Shown: one piece after another, positions 8,815 to 18,168 of the stretch
Layout of the letters: every line of letters begins with the position of its first letter
Numbering within the stretch: position 1 is the stretch's first letter
Origin: Microbacterium testaceum StLB037
GTDB taxonomy: Bacteria; Actinomycetota; Actinomycetes; Actinomycetales; Microbacteriaceae
NCBI RefSeq assembly: GCF_008763945.1
Contig: NZ_VTQH01000001.1
Coordinates: 868,110 to 932,109 of the forward strand
Direction of reading: 5' to 3'
Length of the DNA stretch: 64,000 bases
The notes under the pieces: model-generated
What the model was told of the DNA's origin: nothing
What the model saw: the letters and a program-made list of their open reading frames with translations, nothing else
Databases searched by the model: none
Position numbers and translations under genes: made by a program

Positions 8815-10410
8815 GTGTCATCCCTTCCTTCTTCTCTGCTGTTCGACCGCGTCCGGCTCGTCTGGCCCGACGGCACCGTCGCGCTCGACGACGTGTCGGG
8901 GGCGATCGGCGTCGGCCGCACGGGCCTCGTCGGTCGCAACGGAGCCGGCAAATCCACCTTGCTCCGCGTCGCCTCCGGGCTCATCGCGCCCACCTCCGGT
9001 CAGGTCTCGGCCTCGGGCGACGTCGCGATGCTCCCCCAACGTCTGGCCGTGGATCCGAGACGGTCCGTGGCCTCGCTGCTCGGGCTCGAGGAGTCGCTTC
9101 ATGCGCTGCGGGCGATCGAGTCCGGCGACGTCGATCCGCGTCACTTCGACGCGGTCGGCGACGACTGGGACGTCGAGGCGAGGGCGCACGCCCTCCTCGC
9201 CGAAGCGGGCCTTCCCGCAGGCGCCCTCGACCGCACGGTCGCTCAGGTGTCGGGCGGGGAGGCGATGGTGCTCGCTCTGCTCGGTCTGCGCGACGCGAGA
9301 GCGGCCGTGACCCTCCTCGACGAGCCGACGAACGACCTCGACCGCGAGGCGCGTGCGCGCGTCGGCGAGCTCGTGCGGTCGTGGCCGGGTGCCCTCGTCG
9401 TCGTCAGTCACGACATCGGCCTCCTGGAGCTGACGGATGCCACGGCCGAGCTCTACGACCACACGCTGGAGGTCGTCGGCGGGCCCTACAGCGCGTGGCG
9501 CGCCCACCGCGACGCGGAGCAGGAGGCGGCGCTGCGCGCGGAACGCGACGCCGCGCAGGCCTTCCGCCGAGAGCGCCGAGAGCGCATCCAGGCGCAGGAC
9601 ACGCTGGCCACCCGCGCCCGCGTCGCGCACAAGGCGCAGGTCGAGAAACGCGTGCCGAAGATGTTCGCGGGGCTTCGAGCGAACTCCGCCCAGGTCAGCG
9701 CGGGTCGCCTGCGGACCGAGATGCGCGGCAAAGAGGAGGCGGCGCGCTCCGCGTTGACGAACGCCTCCGCGCGCGTCCGCGACGACGACGTCGTCCGCAT
9801 CGACCTGCCCGACCCGGGCAATGCCGCCGGGCGTCGCATCCTCACGATCGGCGACGACGAGCGCGAGTGGATCGTCACCGGCCGCGAACGCGTCGCGCTG
9901 GTCGGGCCGAACGGCGCCGGCAAGACGACCCTGCTCGAGCGTCTCGTGCGCGGCGGCGAGTCCTCGGCATCCATTCGCTCCCGGACGTTCGTCGATCGGC
10001 TCGGCTATCTGCCGCAGCGCCTCGACGGACTGGACGACGACCGGTCCGTGCTCGCGAACCTCGAGGAGGCGGCGCCCGGCGTGCCGACGTCGGAGCTGCG
10101 CGACCGGCTGGCGCGGTTCCTGCTGCGCGGAGACACCGTCGCGCGGCCGGTGGCGTCGTTGTCGGGTGGCGAGCGCTTCCGCGTGGCGCTCGCCCGGCTG
10201 CTCTTCGCCGATCCGCCCCCGCAGCTGCTCGTGCTCGACGAACCGACGAACAATCTCGACCTCGACACGGTGGATCAACTCGTCGGGGCGGTACGGGCGT
10301 ACCGGGGTGCGGTGCTCGTCGTGAGCCACGACGACGCCTTCCTCGCGCGGCTGGGACTCGATCTGCGACTCGAGCTGAGGGAGGGCGGGTTCCGTGAGGA
10401 GCCGCTGTGA
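8815..10410 (+). CDS. ABC-F family ATPase (ribosome-associated type)
   Basis: A 531-residue cytosolic protein with two ABC ATPase domains and no membrane segment, as in ABC-F translation factors. Domain 1: Walker A GRNGAGKST near residue 42, signature VSGGEA, Walker B LLDEPTNDLD. A charged helical linker with many Arg/Gln (about residues 220-320) follows. Domain 2: Walker A GPNGAGKTT, signature LSGGERF, Walker B LVLDEPTNNLD. Such proteins act at the ribosomal E site in translation or antibiotic protection. I chose the GTG at 8815 because GGAG lies eight bases upstream; a frame-matched ATG at 8767 would add 16 poorly conserved residues. Confidence 0.9.
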   Translation: MSSLPSSLLFDRVRLVWPDGTVALDDVSGAIGVGRTGLVGRNGAGKSTLLRVASGLIAPTSGQVSASGDVAMLPQRLAVDPRRSVASLLGLEESLHALRAIESGDVDPRHFDAVGDDWDVEARAHALLAEAGLPAGALDRTVAQVSGGEAMVLALLGLRDARAAVTLLDEPTNDLDREARARVGELVRSWPGALVVVSHDIGLLELTDATAELYDHTLEVVGGPYSAWRAHRDAEQEAALRAERDAAQAFRRERRERIQAQDTLATRARVAHKAQVEKRVPKMFAGLRANSAQVSAGRLRTEMRGKEEAARSALTNASARVRDDDVVRIDLPDPGNAAGRRILTIGDDEREWIVTGRERVALVGPNGAGKTTLLERLVRGGESSASIRSRTFVDRLGYLPQRLDGLDDDRSVLANLEEAAPGVPTSELRDRLARFLLRGDTVARPVASLSGGERFRVALARLLFADPPPQLLVLDEPTNNLDLDTVDQLVGAVRAYRGAVLVVSHDDAFLARLGLDLRLELREGGFREEPL

Positions 10411-10501
10411 GGCCGCGGCGACCGGGGATGGACGGGCTCGTTCCGCGGCGGGCGAACGTCAACCCCGACCCGATGTCGGAGGTCCGGGAGAGGATGTCGG
10501 C

Positions 10502-13500
10502 ATGGCCGACGTGCTGGAGAGATTCGGTCCTGCGACGCAGGACTGGTTCCGTGGTGCCTTCTCGGCGCCGACCAATGCGCAGAAGGGCGCGTGGGAATCC
10601 GTGTCGTCGGGGCGCAACGCCCTCGTGGTCGCGCCCACCGGTTCGGGCAAGACCCTCTCGGCGTTCCTTTTCGCGATCGACCGCGTGTTCGGCGAGAAGG
10701 GCCCGGAGATTCCGGATGCCGCGCCCCCGGCGCGCGGAAAGCGTTCGGCACCGAAGGCACCCAAGGCACCCCCCACCACGACCCGCATCCTCTACATCTC
10801 GCCCTTGAAGGCCCTCGGCGTCGACGTCGAACGCAACCTGCGCTCGCCCCTCGTCGGCATCGGGCAGTCCGCTCGCCGCCTCGGTATCGATGTGCCGTCC
10901 GTGACGGTGGGCGTTCGTTCGGGCGACACCAGTTCGAGCGACCGTCGCAAGCTCGTCACCGCTCCCCCCGACATCCTCATCACCACGCCCGAGTCGCTCT
11001 ACCTCATGCTCACCAGCCAGGCGGCCGAGACGCTGCGCGGCGTGCACACGGTGATCATCGACGAGGTGCACGCGGTCGCGGCCACCAAGCGCGGCGCGCA
11101 CCTGGCGGTGAGCCTCGAGCGGCTCGACGCCCTGCTCGACGAACCGGCGCAACGCATCGGCCTCTCGGCGACGGTGCGGCCGATCGACGAGGTCGCCCGC
11201 TTCCTCGGCGGAGCGCAGCCGGTCGACATCGTCGCCCCCAAGGCGACGAAGGCCTTCGACCTCTCGGTCGTGGTGCCGATCGACGACATGCTCAACCCGC
11301 CGCCTCCCCCGGGGTCGCCGGCGCCCGACGAGACCGGCGACGGCGAGTGGTTCTCGGAGCGCCCCGAGAGCACCGAGATGGCCGGGTCGGTCTGGCCGCA
11401 CGTCGAAGAAGCCATCGTCGACCGCATCCTCGAACGGCGCTCGACGATCGTGTTCGCGAACTCCCGGCGTCTGGCCGAACGACTGACCGGCCGGCTCAAC
11501 GAGATCTATGCCGAACGGCAGGGCATCGACGTGCCCGAGCCGACCGTGCCCGCGGCCACCATGGCGCAGGCGGGCTCCTCGGCCGGGGTCGCCGCTATCC
11601 TCGCGAAGGCCCATCACGGCTCGGTGTCGAAAGAACAGCGCGCCCAGGTCGAAGACGAGTTGAAGTCGGGCGCGCTGCGGTGCGTCGTCGCGACCAGCAG
11701 CCTCGAGCTCGGCATCGACATGGGCTCGGTCGACCTCGTCATCCAGGTCGAGTCGCCGCCGAGCGCGGCATCCGGTCTCCAACGCGTGGGTCGCGCCGGC
11801 CACCAGGTGGGCGAGGTGAGCCGGGCGGCGCTCTTCCCCAAGCACCGCAGCGACGTGCTGCACACCGCCGTGGTCACCGAGCGGATGCTCGCCGGGCGCA
11901 TCGAGGCGATCTCGGTGCCGCAGAACCCGCTCGACATCCTGGCCCAGCAGACGGTCGCGGCCAGCGCCCTGGGGTCGATCGACGTCGAGGAGTGGTTCGA
12001 GACGGTCAAGCGCAGCGCGCCGTTCCGCTCGCTGCCTCGATCCGCCTACGAGGCCACCCTCGATCTGCTCGCCGGGCGCTACCCCTCCGACGAGTTCGCC
12101 GAGCTGCGTCCCCGCCTGGTGTGGGATCGCGACGCCGGCACTCTCACGGGTCGACCCGGCGCGCAGCGCGTCGCCGTCACCAGCGGCGGCACCATCCCCG
12201 ACCGCGGCCTCTTCGGCGTCTTCGTCGCGGGCGAGTCGCAGAACGCCCGCGTCGGCGAGCTCGACGAAGAGATGGTCTACGAGTCGCGCGTGAACGACGT
12301 GTTCACCCTCGGCACCACGAGCTGGCGCATCGTGGAGATCACCCACGACCGCGTGAACGTGCTCCCCGCCTTCGGTCAGCCCGGCAAGCTGCCGTTCTGG
12401 CACGGCGACGGCATCGGTCGCCCGGCCGAACTCGGCGAAGCCCTGGGCAAGTTCTCGCGCGACATCGCGGGTGCGGACCGCTCGAAGGCGGAGGAACGCC
12501 TTCGCGAATCGGGCCTCGACGACAACGCCATCACCAACCTCCTCGCCTACCTCGCCGAGCAGCGCGAGGCCACCGGCAGCCTGCCCACCGACAAGACGCT
12601 GACCGTCGAGCGCAGCCGCGACGAGGTCGGCGACTGGCGCATCATCCTGCACTCGCCCTACGGCATGCAGGTGCACTCGCCGTGGGCTCTGGCGGTGAAC
12701 GCCCGCATCCGCGAGCGCCTCGGCGTCGAGGGCGCGGCGGTCGCGAGCGACGACGGCATCATCGCCCGCGTTCCGGATGCCGCGGCCGAGCCGCCCGGAG
12801 CCGATCTCTTCGTCTTCGAAGCCGACGAGCTCGAGCAGATCGTCACCGACGAGGTGGGCGGATCCGCCCTGTTCGCCTCGCGTTTCCGCGAGTGCGCGGC
12901 CAGAGCCCTGCTCCTCCCGCGGCTCAACCCCAACCGCCGTTCCCCGCTGTGGCAGCAGCGCCAGCGCTCGGCTCAGCTGCTCGAGGTCGCCAAGCGGCAT
13001 CCGGCCTTCCCGATCATCCTCGAGACGCTCCGCGAGGTCCTTCAAGACGTCTACGACCTCCCCGCGTTGCTCCGCCTGACGCGGCAGATCGGCGAGCGCA
13101 AGATCCGCCTCGTCGAAATCACGACCTCCCAACCCTCGCCCTACGCGCGCGACCTCCTCTTCGGTTACGTCGGCGCGTTCATGTACGAGGGCGACTCCCC
13201 CCTCGCCGAACGGCGCGCGGCGGCGCTCTCGGTCGACCCGGCCCTGCTGAGCGAGCTGCTCGGCAAGGTCGAGATGCGCGAGCTGCTCGATCCCGACGTG
13301 ATCGCCCAGTTCGAGCGGGAAGCGCAACGCCTCGACCCCGACCGCAAGGCCCGAGGCGTCGAGGGCGTGGCCGACCTTCTCCGCATCCTCGGGCCCCTCG
13401 ATGCGACCGAGGTGGCCGCCCGACTCGACACCGAGGGAGATGCGCTCGTCGAGGCCGAGCACCACCTCGCCACCCTCGTCGACGACCGTCGCGCCATCCG

Positions 13501-15184
13501 GGTGACGATCGCCGGCGTCTCGCGCACGGCCGGTATCGAAGACGCCGGGCGCCTGCGCGACGCCCTGGGCGCCGCTCTTCCGGTCGGCATTCCGAATGCC
13601 TTCCTCGAGCCCTTCCCCGATCCGCTCGGCGATCTGGTCGCGCGGTTCGCCCGCACCCACGCTCCGTTCACGACCGACGCCATCGCCGAGCGCCTCGGCG
13701 TCGGGGTCGCCGTGGCCCGGCTGACGCTGCAGCGCCTCGAGTCCCAGGGACGTCTGGCGAGCGGATTCTTCCTCCCCGAGGCCTCCGGCGGGAGCCGCGG
13801 CGACGAGACCGAGTGGTGCGATGTCGAAGTGCTGCGCCGTTTGCGCATGCGCTCCCTCGCGGCCATCCGGGGCAGCGTCGAGCCGGTCCCGCCGGCCGCC
13901 TACGCGCGCTTCCTCCCCGTCTGGCAGCACCTCGGCCGCCCTCTCGAGGGCATCGACGGGGTACTCGCCGTGATCGAGCAGCTCGCCGGCGTGCCCATCC
14001 CCGCGAGCGCCTGGGAGTCGCTCATCCTCCCGTCGCGCGTGGCTGACTACACCCCCGCCCTGCTCGACGAGCTCACCGCCACCGGCGAGGTGGTCTGGTC
14101 CGGTCACGGCACGCTGCCCGGTCGGGACGGGTGGATCGCGCTGCATCCGGCCGAGGCGGCGCCGTTCACGCTCCAAGATCCCGAGGAGGCCGACGATCCC
14201 GCCCCCGATTCCCTCGAGGCGCGCATCCTCGCGGCACTCGAGGGCGGCGGCGCCTACTTCGCCGCGCAGCTGAAGCAGCTCGCGGGTGCCGAGAACGAGC
14301 AGTCCGTCAACGACGCGCTGTGGGCCCTCACCTGGGCGGGGCGAGTCACGAACGACACCTTCGCCCCCGTCCGCACCCTGCTGAGCGGCGGCGGTCAGTC
14401 GCACCGCGTCGCCCGTCGCGCCCCCCGCGCCCGGATGTACCGTGGCGCCACCATGCCGCGTGCCACGTCGGCGCCGCGCCCGCCGTCCCTGGGCGGTCGG
14501 TGGTCGCTGCTCCCCGACCGCGAGGACGACCCGGCCGCCCGCGCGACCGCCACCGCGAGCCTCCTCCTCGACCGGTACGGAGTGGTCACGCGCGGCGCGG
14601 TGCAGTCCGAGGGCGTGCCGGGCGGCTTCGCCCAGGTGTACCGCATCCTCGCCGGATTCGAGGAGGCCGGGCACTGTCGACGCGGGTACGTGATCGAGAA
14701 GCTCGGCGCCGCGCAGTTCGCGGCCTCGGCCACCGTCGACCGTCTGCGCGAGTTCGCCGCGGTCGCCGACCCGCCTCCCCTGCGCACGATGACGCTCGCA
14801 GCGACCGACCCGGCCAACCCCTACGGTGCCGCTCTCGGGTGGCCCGCGATCGAGGGGGTGACGCACCGGCCGGGCCGCAAGGCCGGCGGTCTCGTCGTGC
14901 TCGTCGACGGCGAGCTCACGCTCTACCTCGAGCGCGGCGGCCGCAGCGCCCTCGCCTTCACCGATGACGAGGCCGCGCTGCAGGCGGCGGCCCGCCACCT
15001 CGCCGAGACGGCGAAGAAGAGGCGGCTCGAGACCCTCACGGTCGAACAGGTGAACGGGGAGTTCGTCTACGGCACCGCGGTGGGACGCGCCCTCCGCGAG
15101 GGCGGTTTCGTCGAGTCACCCAAGGGCCTGACGCTGCGCAAGCTCACCGCCGGCGACACCCTCCGCGAGGCCGCCCGTGCCTGA
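10502..15184 (+). CDS. lhr: large Lhr-type ATP-dependent helicase
   Basis: A 1560-residue superfamily 2 helicase with the length and layout of Lhr, a 3'-5' DNA translocase that unwinds RNA:DNA hybrids. Walker A PTGSGKT lies near residues 45-51, the DEVH box near 186, SATV soon after, and RVGRAGHQVGE carries motif VI; the winged-helix and long Lhr C-terminal region follow. GGGAGAGG eight bases upstream supports the ATG at 10502. The stop overlaps the start of the downstream nei-type gene by 8 bases, indicating translational coupling. The same lhr-nei order is known in mycobacteria and points to a DNA repair unit. A very long antisense frame across this gene is a composition artefact. Confidence 0.95.
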   Translation: MADVLERFGPATQDWFRGAFSAPTNAQKGAWESVSSGRNALVVAPTGSGKTLSAFLFAIDRVFGEKGPEIPDAAPPARGKRSAPKAPKAPPTTTRILYISPLKALGVDVERNLRSPLVGIGQSARRLGIDVPSVTVGVRSGDTSSSDRRKLVTAPPDILITTPESLYLMLTSQAAETLRGVHTVIIDEVHAVAATKRGAHLAVSLERLDALLDEPAQRIGLSATVRPIDEVARFLGGAQPVDIVAPKATKAFDLSVVVPIDDMLNPPPPPGSPAPDETGDGEWFSERPESTEMAGSVWPHVEEAIVDRILERRSTIVFANSRRLAERLTGRLNEIYAERQGIDVPEPTVPAATMAQAGSSAGVAAILAKAHHGSVSKEQRAQVEDELKSGALRCVVATSSLELGIDMGSVDLVIQVESPPSAASGLQRVGRAGHQVGEVSRAALFPKHRSDVLHTAVVTERMLAGRIEAISVPQNPLDILAQQTVAASALGSIDVEEWFETVKRSAPFRSLPRSAYEATLDLLAGRYPSDEFAELRPRLVWDRDAGTLTGRPGAQRVAVTSGGTIPDRGLFGVFVAGESQNARVGELDEEMVYESRVNDVFTLGTTSWRIVEITHDRVNVLPAFGQPGKLPFWHGDGIGRPAELGEALGKFSRDIAGADRSKAEERLRESGLDDNAITNLLAYLAEQREATGSLPTDKTLTVERSRDEVGDWRIILHSPYGMQVHSPWALAVNARIRERLGVEGAAVASDDGIIARVPDAAAEPPGADLFVFEADELEQIVTDEVGGSALFASRFRECAARALLLPRLNPNRRSPLWQQRQRSAQLLEVAKRHPAFPIILETLREVLQDVYDLPALLRLTRQIGERKIRLVEITTSQPSPYARDLLFGYVGAFMYEGDSPLAERRAAALSVDPALLSELLGKVEMRELLDPDVIAQFEREAQRLDPDRKARGVEGVADLLRILGPLDATEVAARLDTEGDALVEAEHHLATLVDDRRAIRVTIAGVSRTAGIEDAGRLRDALGAALPVGIPNAFLEPFPDPLGDLVARFARTHAPFTTDAIAERLGVGVAVARLTLQRLESQGRLASGFFLPEASGGSRGDETEWCDVEVLRRLRMRSLAAIRGSVEPVPPAAYARFLPVWQHLGRPLEGIDGVLAVIEQLAGVPIPASAWESLILPSRVADYTPALLDELTATGEVVWSGHGTLPGRDGWIALHPAEAAPFTLQDPEEADDPAPDSLEARILAALEGGGAYFAAQLKQLAGAENEQSVNDALWALTWAGRVTNDTFAPVRTLLSGGGQSHRVARRAPRARMYRGATMPRATSAPRPPSLGGRWSLLPDREDDPAARATATASLLLDRYGVVTRGAVQSEGVPGGFAQVYRILAGFEEAGHCRRGYVIEKLGAAQFAASATVDRLREFAAVADPPPLRTMTLAATDPANPYGAALGWPAIEGVTHRPGRKAGGLVVLVDGELTLYLERGGRSALAFTDDEAALQAAARHLAETAKKRRLETLTVEQVNGEFVYGTAVGRALREGGFVESPKGLTLRKLTAGDTLREAARA

Positions 15185-15953
15185 GGGAGATACCGTCTAC
15201 CGCGCGGCCGCCAAACTGTCGGCGGCCCTGGCGGGCAAGGTGGTCACGCGCTTCGACATCCGTGTGCCCGGGAGCGCCACCGCCGACCTGCGCGGCGAGA
15301 CGGTGCACGAAGTCGCCGCGCGCGGAAAACACCTGTTGCACCGCATCGGCGGCTACACCCTGCACTCCCACCTCAAGATGGAGGGCCGGTGGGACGTCTA
15401 CCGCCCGGGCGAGCGCTGGCGACGCCCCGCGTTCAAGGCACGCGCGATCGTCGGGGTCGCGGGAGCCGACGCGGTCGGCTTCGACCTCGCCATGGTCGAG
15501 GTGCTGCGCACGAGCGACGAGCACACCGTGATCGGGCACCTGGGCCCCGACCTGCTCGCCGACGACTGGGATGAAGACGAGGCGGTGCGTCGGGTCTCCG
15601 TCGACGACCGGGCCGCCCACGTGGCCCTCCTCGATCAGCGCAACGTTGCGGGCTTCGGCAACGTGTACGCGAACGAGCTGCTCTTCGTCCGGGGCATCGC
15701 GCCGACCACACCGGCCACCGAGATCGACGCCCGCGCGACGATCGCGCTCGGCGAGCGCATGATCCGTGCCAACCTGCCACGACCCGAGCGCACCTTCACC
15801 GGCGACAGCCGGCCCGGCCGTCGCTTCTGGGTCTACGGACGAGAGGGCGCGCCGTGCCGTCGCTGCGGCACCCCGATCCGCGCGACCTCGCTGGGCGCCT
15901 CGGCCACGAGCGAGCGCAACGTCTACTGGTGCCCCACCTGCCAGCCCGGCTGA
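15177..15953 (+). CDS. Fpg/Nei family DNA glycosylase (endonuclease VIII-like)
   Basis: A 258-residue bifunctional DNA glycosylase/AP lyase that excises oxidised bases. The mature protein starts PEGD, so Pro2 and Glu3 are the catalytic residues. The helix-two-turn-helix segment includes DQRNVAGFGNVYANE, and the last ~35 residues form the zinc finger (CRRC ... CPTC). The start Met is encoded by GTG 15177 inside the lhr stop region, an 8-base overlap with no separate ribosome binding site, so it is translated by coupling. It resembles mycobacterial Nei2 in context. TGATCA at its end is its stop codon. Confidence 0.93.
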   Translation: MPEGDTVYRAAAKLSAALAGKVVTRFDIRVPGSATADLRGETVHEVAARGKHLLHRIGGYTLHSHLKMEGRWDVYRPGERWRRPAFKARAIVGVAGADAVGFDLAMVEVLRTSDEHTVIGHLGPDLLADDWDEDEAVRRVSVDDRAAHVALLDQRNVAGFGNVYANELLFVRGIAPTTPATEIDARATIALGERMIRANLPRPERTFTGDSRPGRRFWVYGREGAPCRRCGTPIRATSLGASATSERNVYWCPTCQPG

Positions 15954-16296
15954 TCAGCCGCACACGCGCCTCGTGCACCGGCCCCGCCGCGACCGCCTCA
16001 CCGCGCGACGCCGAACCAACGGTTCCGGTCGTGCGCTGCGCGCGGCATCCCATCCCTTCCGGACAGTCCCGCGGAACCGACCCTTTCCATCCCGCGTGTC
16101 AACCCGCCCGCCACCGCTCGCGCGGCATGCGAGAACTGGGGGACAACTCCACGCCGCACCCCGTGAGTCGCCTTTCCTCGACATCGAGGAAACCGATCCC
16201 GGTAACGGCGACGAAGAACCATTCGAGGGAATGAACGCCATTCCCGACCCGTTGTGATACATGTCGGCTCAACCCGATGGCCGACCGGAGGGGATC
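15954..16296 (+). other. 343-base noncoding region with two hairpins upstream of the beta-helix gene
   Basis: No reading frame here looks real. The first part is GC-rich without a clear terminator for nei. Two neat hairpins occur near the next gene: a perfect 8-bp stem with 4-base loop at 16173-16192 and a 7-bp stem with 5-base loop at 16227-16245. Both lie 5' of the beta-helix gene and are lower in GC than the surroundings. They could be part of an RNA leader or binding sites for a dimeric regulator. An alternative in-frame ATG for the downstream gene lies at 16261. Confidence 0.5.
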
Positions 16297-16704
16297 GTGG
16301 GAAAGAACTACATCGACATCGAAAACGACCACGGCGAGACGCTGCGCTACCGCAAGCACGTCAACGGTCGCGGACTCGTCGCGCACGGCGCGAAGGTCCA
16401 CCCGTCGGCGCTGGTCGAGAACGGCGCCTACGTCGAACCCGGCGTGCAGATCGCCGCGGGTGTTCGTGTCGGCCGCGGTGCCTGGATCGAATCGGACGCC
16501 GTGATCGGACCGGAGGCCCACATCGAGCCGCACGCGCATATCTGCGCCGGCGCGGTGATCGGTGCGGGCGCTCACATCGGCGTCCGCACGCAGGTCGGCC
16601 ACAACGCCCGCATCGCGATGGGTTCGCTCATCGGCGACGATGAGATCATCAACGACGGCGAAGCCGTCGCCACCGACCGACGGGGCTTGCGCTTGGCCGC
16701 GTGA
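16297..16704 (+). CDS. small left-handed beta-helix (hexapeptide-repeat) protein
   Basis: A 135-residue protein (147 if the ATG at 16261 is used). From about residue 30 it is built of hexapeptide repeats of the [LIV]-G-x4 type, for example VHPSALVENGAYVEPGVQI and GRGAWIESDAVIGPEAHI, enough for five to six coils of a left-handed beta-helix. This fold occurs in acyltransferases and gamma carbonic anhydrases, but I see no acetyl-CoA C-terminal extension and no clear active site. The GTG at 16297 is preferred because CCGGAGGGG precedes it. A hairpin terminator with a T-run follows. The enzymatic role is unknown. Confidence 0.75.
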   Translation: MGKNYIDIENDHGETLRYRKHVNGRGLVAHGAKVHPSALVENGAYVEPGVQIAAGVRVGRGAWIESDAVIGPEAHIEPHAHICAGAVIGAGAHIGVRTQVGHNARIAMGSLIGDDEIINDGEAVATDRRGLRLAA

Positions 16705-16726
16705 GCATTTCGCCCGACATAAACGG

Positions 16727-16760
16727 CCCGCACGACTCCCCGGAGCGTGCGGGTTTTCGT
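16727..16760 (+). terminator. intrinsic terminator after the beta-helix gene
   Basis: Perfect 8-bp stem CCCGCACG/CGTGCGGG (16727-16734 with 16746-16753) followed by TTTTCGTTT, a classical rho-independent terminator 23 bases after the stop codon. Confidence 0.85.
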
Positions 16761-16937
16761 TTGCGCGGGCGCCTCCCGCGGCGGCGAGAGCACACGATCC
16801 GGACGAGAGCACCCGCTATGTCGCGTGCCCTCGTCAGCGACGTGTGGTCTCGCGGCAGACCGTGCGCCCGGCGGACCGTGCCACCGGCGACCCGCCCCAC
16901 CCGGGCGGAGGCGACCCGGCGGAACCGGAGGTGCCGC

Positions 16938-17327
16938 TCAGGCGAAGATCGCCAGGACCAGCCCGATCAAGGGGAGCGTGCCCTGGATGCTCGCCGGGCG
17001 CAGGTACTTCGCCCCCGAGGTGACGAGCACGAGGGCCGCCGCCAGCATCGACCCCAGCGAGAAGATCAGCAGCGTGCGACCGGCGACATCGCCGATACCG
17101 TTCACGATCCAGAACCCGATGCCGATGAACGCGCCGACGGCGAGGAACAGGTTGTAGAAGCCCTGGTTGTACGCCATCGGTCGCGTGGCATCCGCCGTCT
17201 GCTGATCGGCGATGCCGAAGACCTTCCACGTCTTCGGCTGCGTCCAGCGCACGCTCTCGAGCACGAAGATGTACACGTGGAGCAGGGCCGCGAGCCCCGC
17301 GAAGACGAGTGCCAGGATGCCGATCAT
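16938..17327 (-). CDS. DUF1304 family membrane protein
   Basis: A 129-residue integral membrane protein with four predicted helices (about residues 3-24, 50-72, 78-98 and 105-128). The pattern HVYIFVLESVRWTQP, then YNQGFYNLFLA in the second helix, is typical of the DUF1304 family of small inner-membrane proteins of unknown function. The ATG at 17327 has GGGAGG only one base upstream, too close for normal use, so the in-frame GTG at 17336 may be the real start. It is divergent from the LysR-effector-like gene with only 35 bases between starts. Confidence 0.85.
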   Translation of the reverse strand: MIGILALVFAGLAALLHVYIFVLESVRWTQPKTWKVFGIADQQTADATRPMAYNQGFYNLFLAVGAFIGIGFWIVNGIGDVAGRTLLIFSLGSMLAAALVLVTSGAKYLRPASIQGTLPLIGLVLAIFA

Positions 17328-17350
17328 GCCTCCCACGCTAGCGCCGCGGC

Positions 17351-17356
17351 TAGCCT
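17351..17356 (+). promoter_or_regulatory. -10 element (TAGCCT) of a leaderless promoter
   Basis: TAGCCT matches TANNNT and ends six bases before the ATG at 17363. It lies inside the palindrome GGCTAGCC (17348-17355), which also places a TAG-containing box on the opposite strand toward the divergent DUF1304 gene. Confidence 0.5.
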
Positions 17357-17362
17357 GGAGCC

Positions 17363-18091
17363 ATGGCGAAAGGCAGCGGGTCCCGCGGGCGCGGCGGAGC
17401 ACCTCGACGGACAGGCCAAGGCAAGCCCGCCGCAGCGAACCGTCCGCGCACCGCGAAGCCGAAGCCCCCGGCCCCACGTCCGGCCCCGGCGCCTCCGGAG
17501 GAACCGCGCGAATTCGTCCTCGGCGCGATCCCCGGAGCGACCCCCGGCAAGTGGATCGGCCTGTGGCGCGAGCGCATGCCGCACGTCGCCCTCGAACTCC
17601 GCGAGATCGCCGTCGCCACCCAGGTCGCGGCGCTCGACGAGGTCGACGCGGCGCTCATCCGCCTTCCCGCCGCCACCTCCGACGAGGTGCACGTCATCCC
17701 CCTCTACGAGGAGGAGCCCGTCGTGGTCATGTCGACCGACTCCGCCCTGACCGCCGCCGACGAGCTCGAGATCGCCGATCTGCGGGGCGAGGTCGTCATC
17801 GCCGCCGCCGACGACGTCCTGCACCTTTCGATCCCGGATGCCGTACCCCCGGCGTTCGCGCCACCCGCCGACACCGCCGAGGCGATCGCGACGGTCGCTG
17901 CGGGGGTCGGTGTCGTCATCGTCCCGATGTCGCTGGCCCGCGCCCACCAGCGCCGCGACGTCGAATATCGCGTCCTGCGCGACGGCCCGCGCTCCACCGT
18001 GGCCCTCGCCTGGCTCCGCGATCGCACGACCCCCGACGTCGAGGCGTTCGTGGGCGTCGTACGCGGTCGCACGCTGCGATCCTCGCGCTGA
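17363..18091 (+). CDS. LysR-type substrate-binding domain protein lacking the HTH
   Basis: A 242-residue cytosolic protein. The first ~47 residues are a basic, Pro/Ala/Lys-rich disordered tail. From FVLGAIPGATPGKWIGLW onward it matches the periplasmic-binding-protein-like effector domain of LysR-type regulators (type 2 fold), including IVPMSLARAH near the end. No winged-helix DNA-binding domain is present and none is coded just upstream. It may sense a small molecule or bind nucleic acid through its basic tail. The start is fixed by a TAGCCT box six bases upstream. Confidence 0.75.
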   Translation: MAKGSGSRGRGGAPRRTGQGKPAAANRPRTAKPKPPAPRPAPAPPEEPREFVLGAIPGATPGKWIGLWRERMPHVALELREIAVATQVAALDEVDAALIRLPAATSDEVHVIPLYEEEPVVVMSTDSALTAADELEIADLRGEVVIAAADDVLHLSIPDAVPPAFAPPADTAEAIATVAAGVGVVIVPMSLARAHQRRDVEYRVLRDGPRSTVALAWLRDRTTPDVEAFVGVVRGRTLRSSR

Positions 18092-18156
18092 CGGGAATGC
18101 GCGGGGCCCGCGTTTCGCCCCGTGTCACCCCCCGGCTGCGAGAAGCGGCCCGCGCG

Positions 18157-18162
18157 TAGACT
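18157..18162 (+). promoter_or_regulatory. -10 element (TAGACT) of a leaderless promoter
   Basis: TAGACT matches TANNNT and ends six bases before the ATG at 18169; no ribosome binding site is present, consistent with a leaderless transcript. Confidence 0.55.
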
Positions 18163-18168
18163 TTTCGG

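Noticed and set aside
9875..14998. A 1707-codon open frame antisense to the lhr gene
   Set aside because: It mirrors the strongly biased codon use of lhr in a high-GC genome. Its product is low-complexity (Arg/Gly/Asp/Glu-rich) without domains, while the plus strand codes for an obvious helicase.
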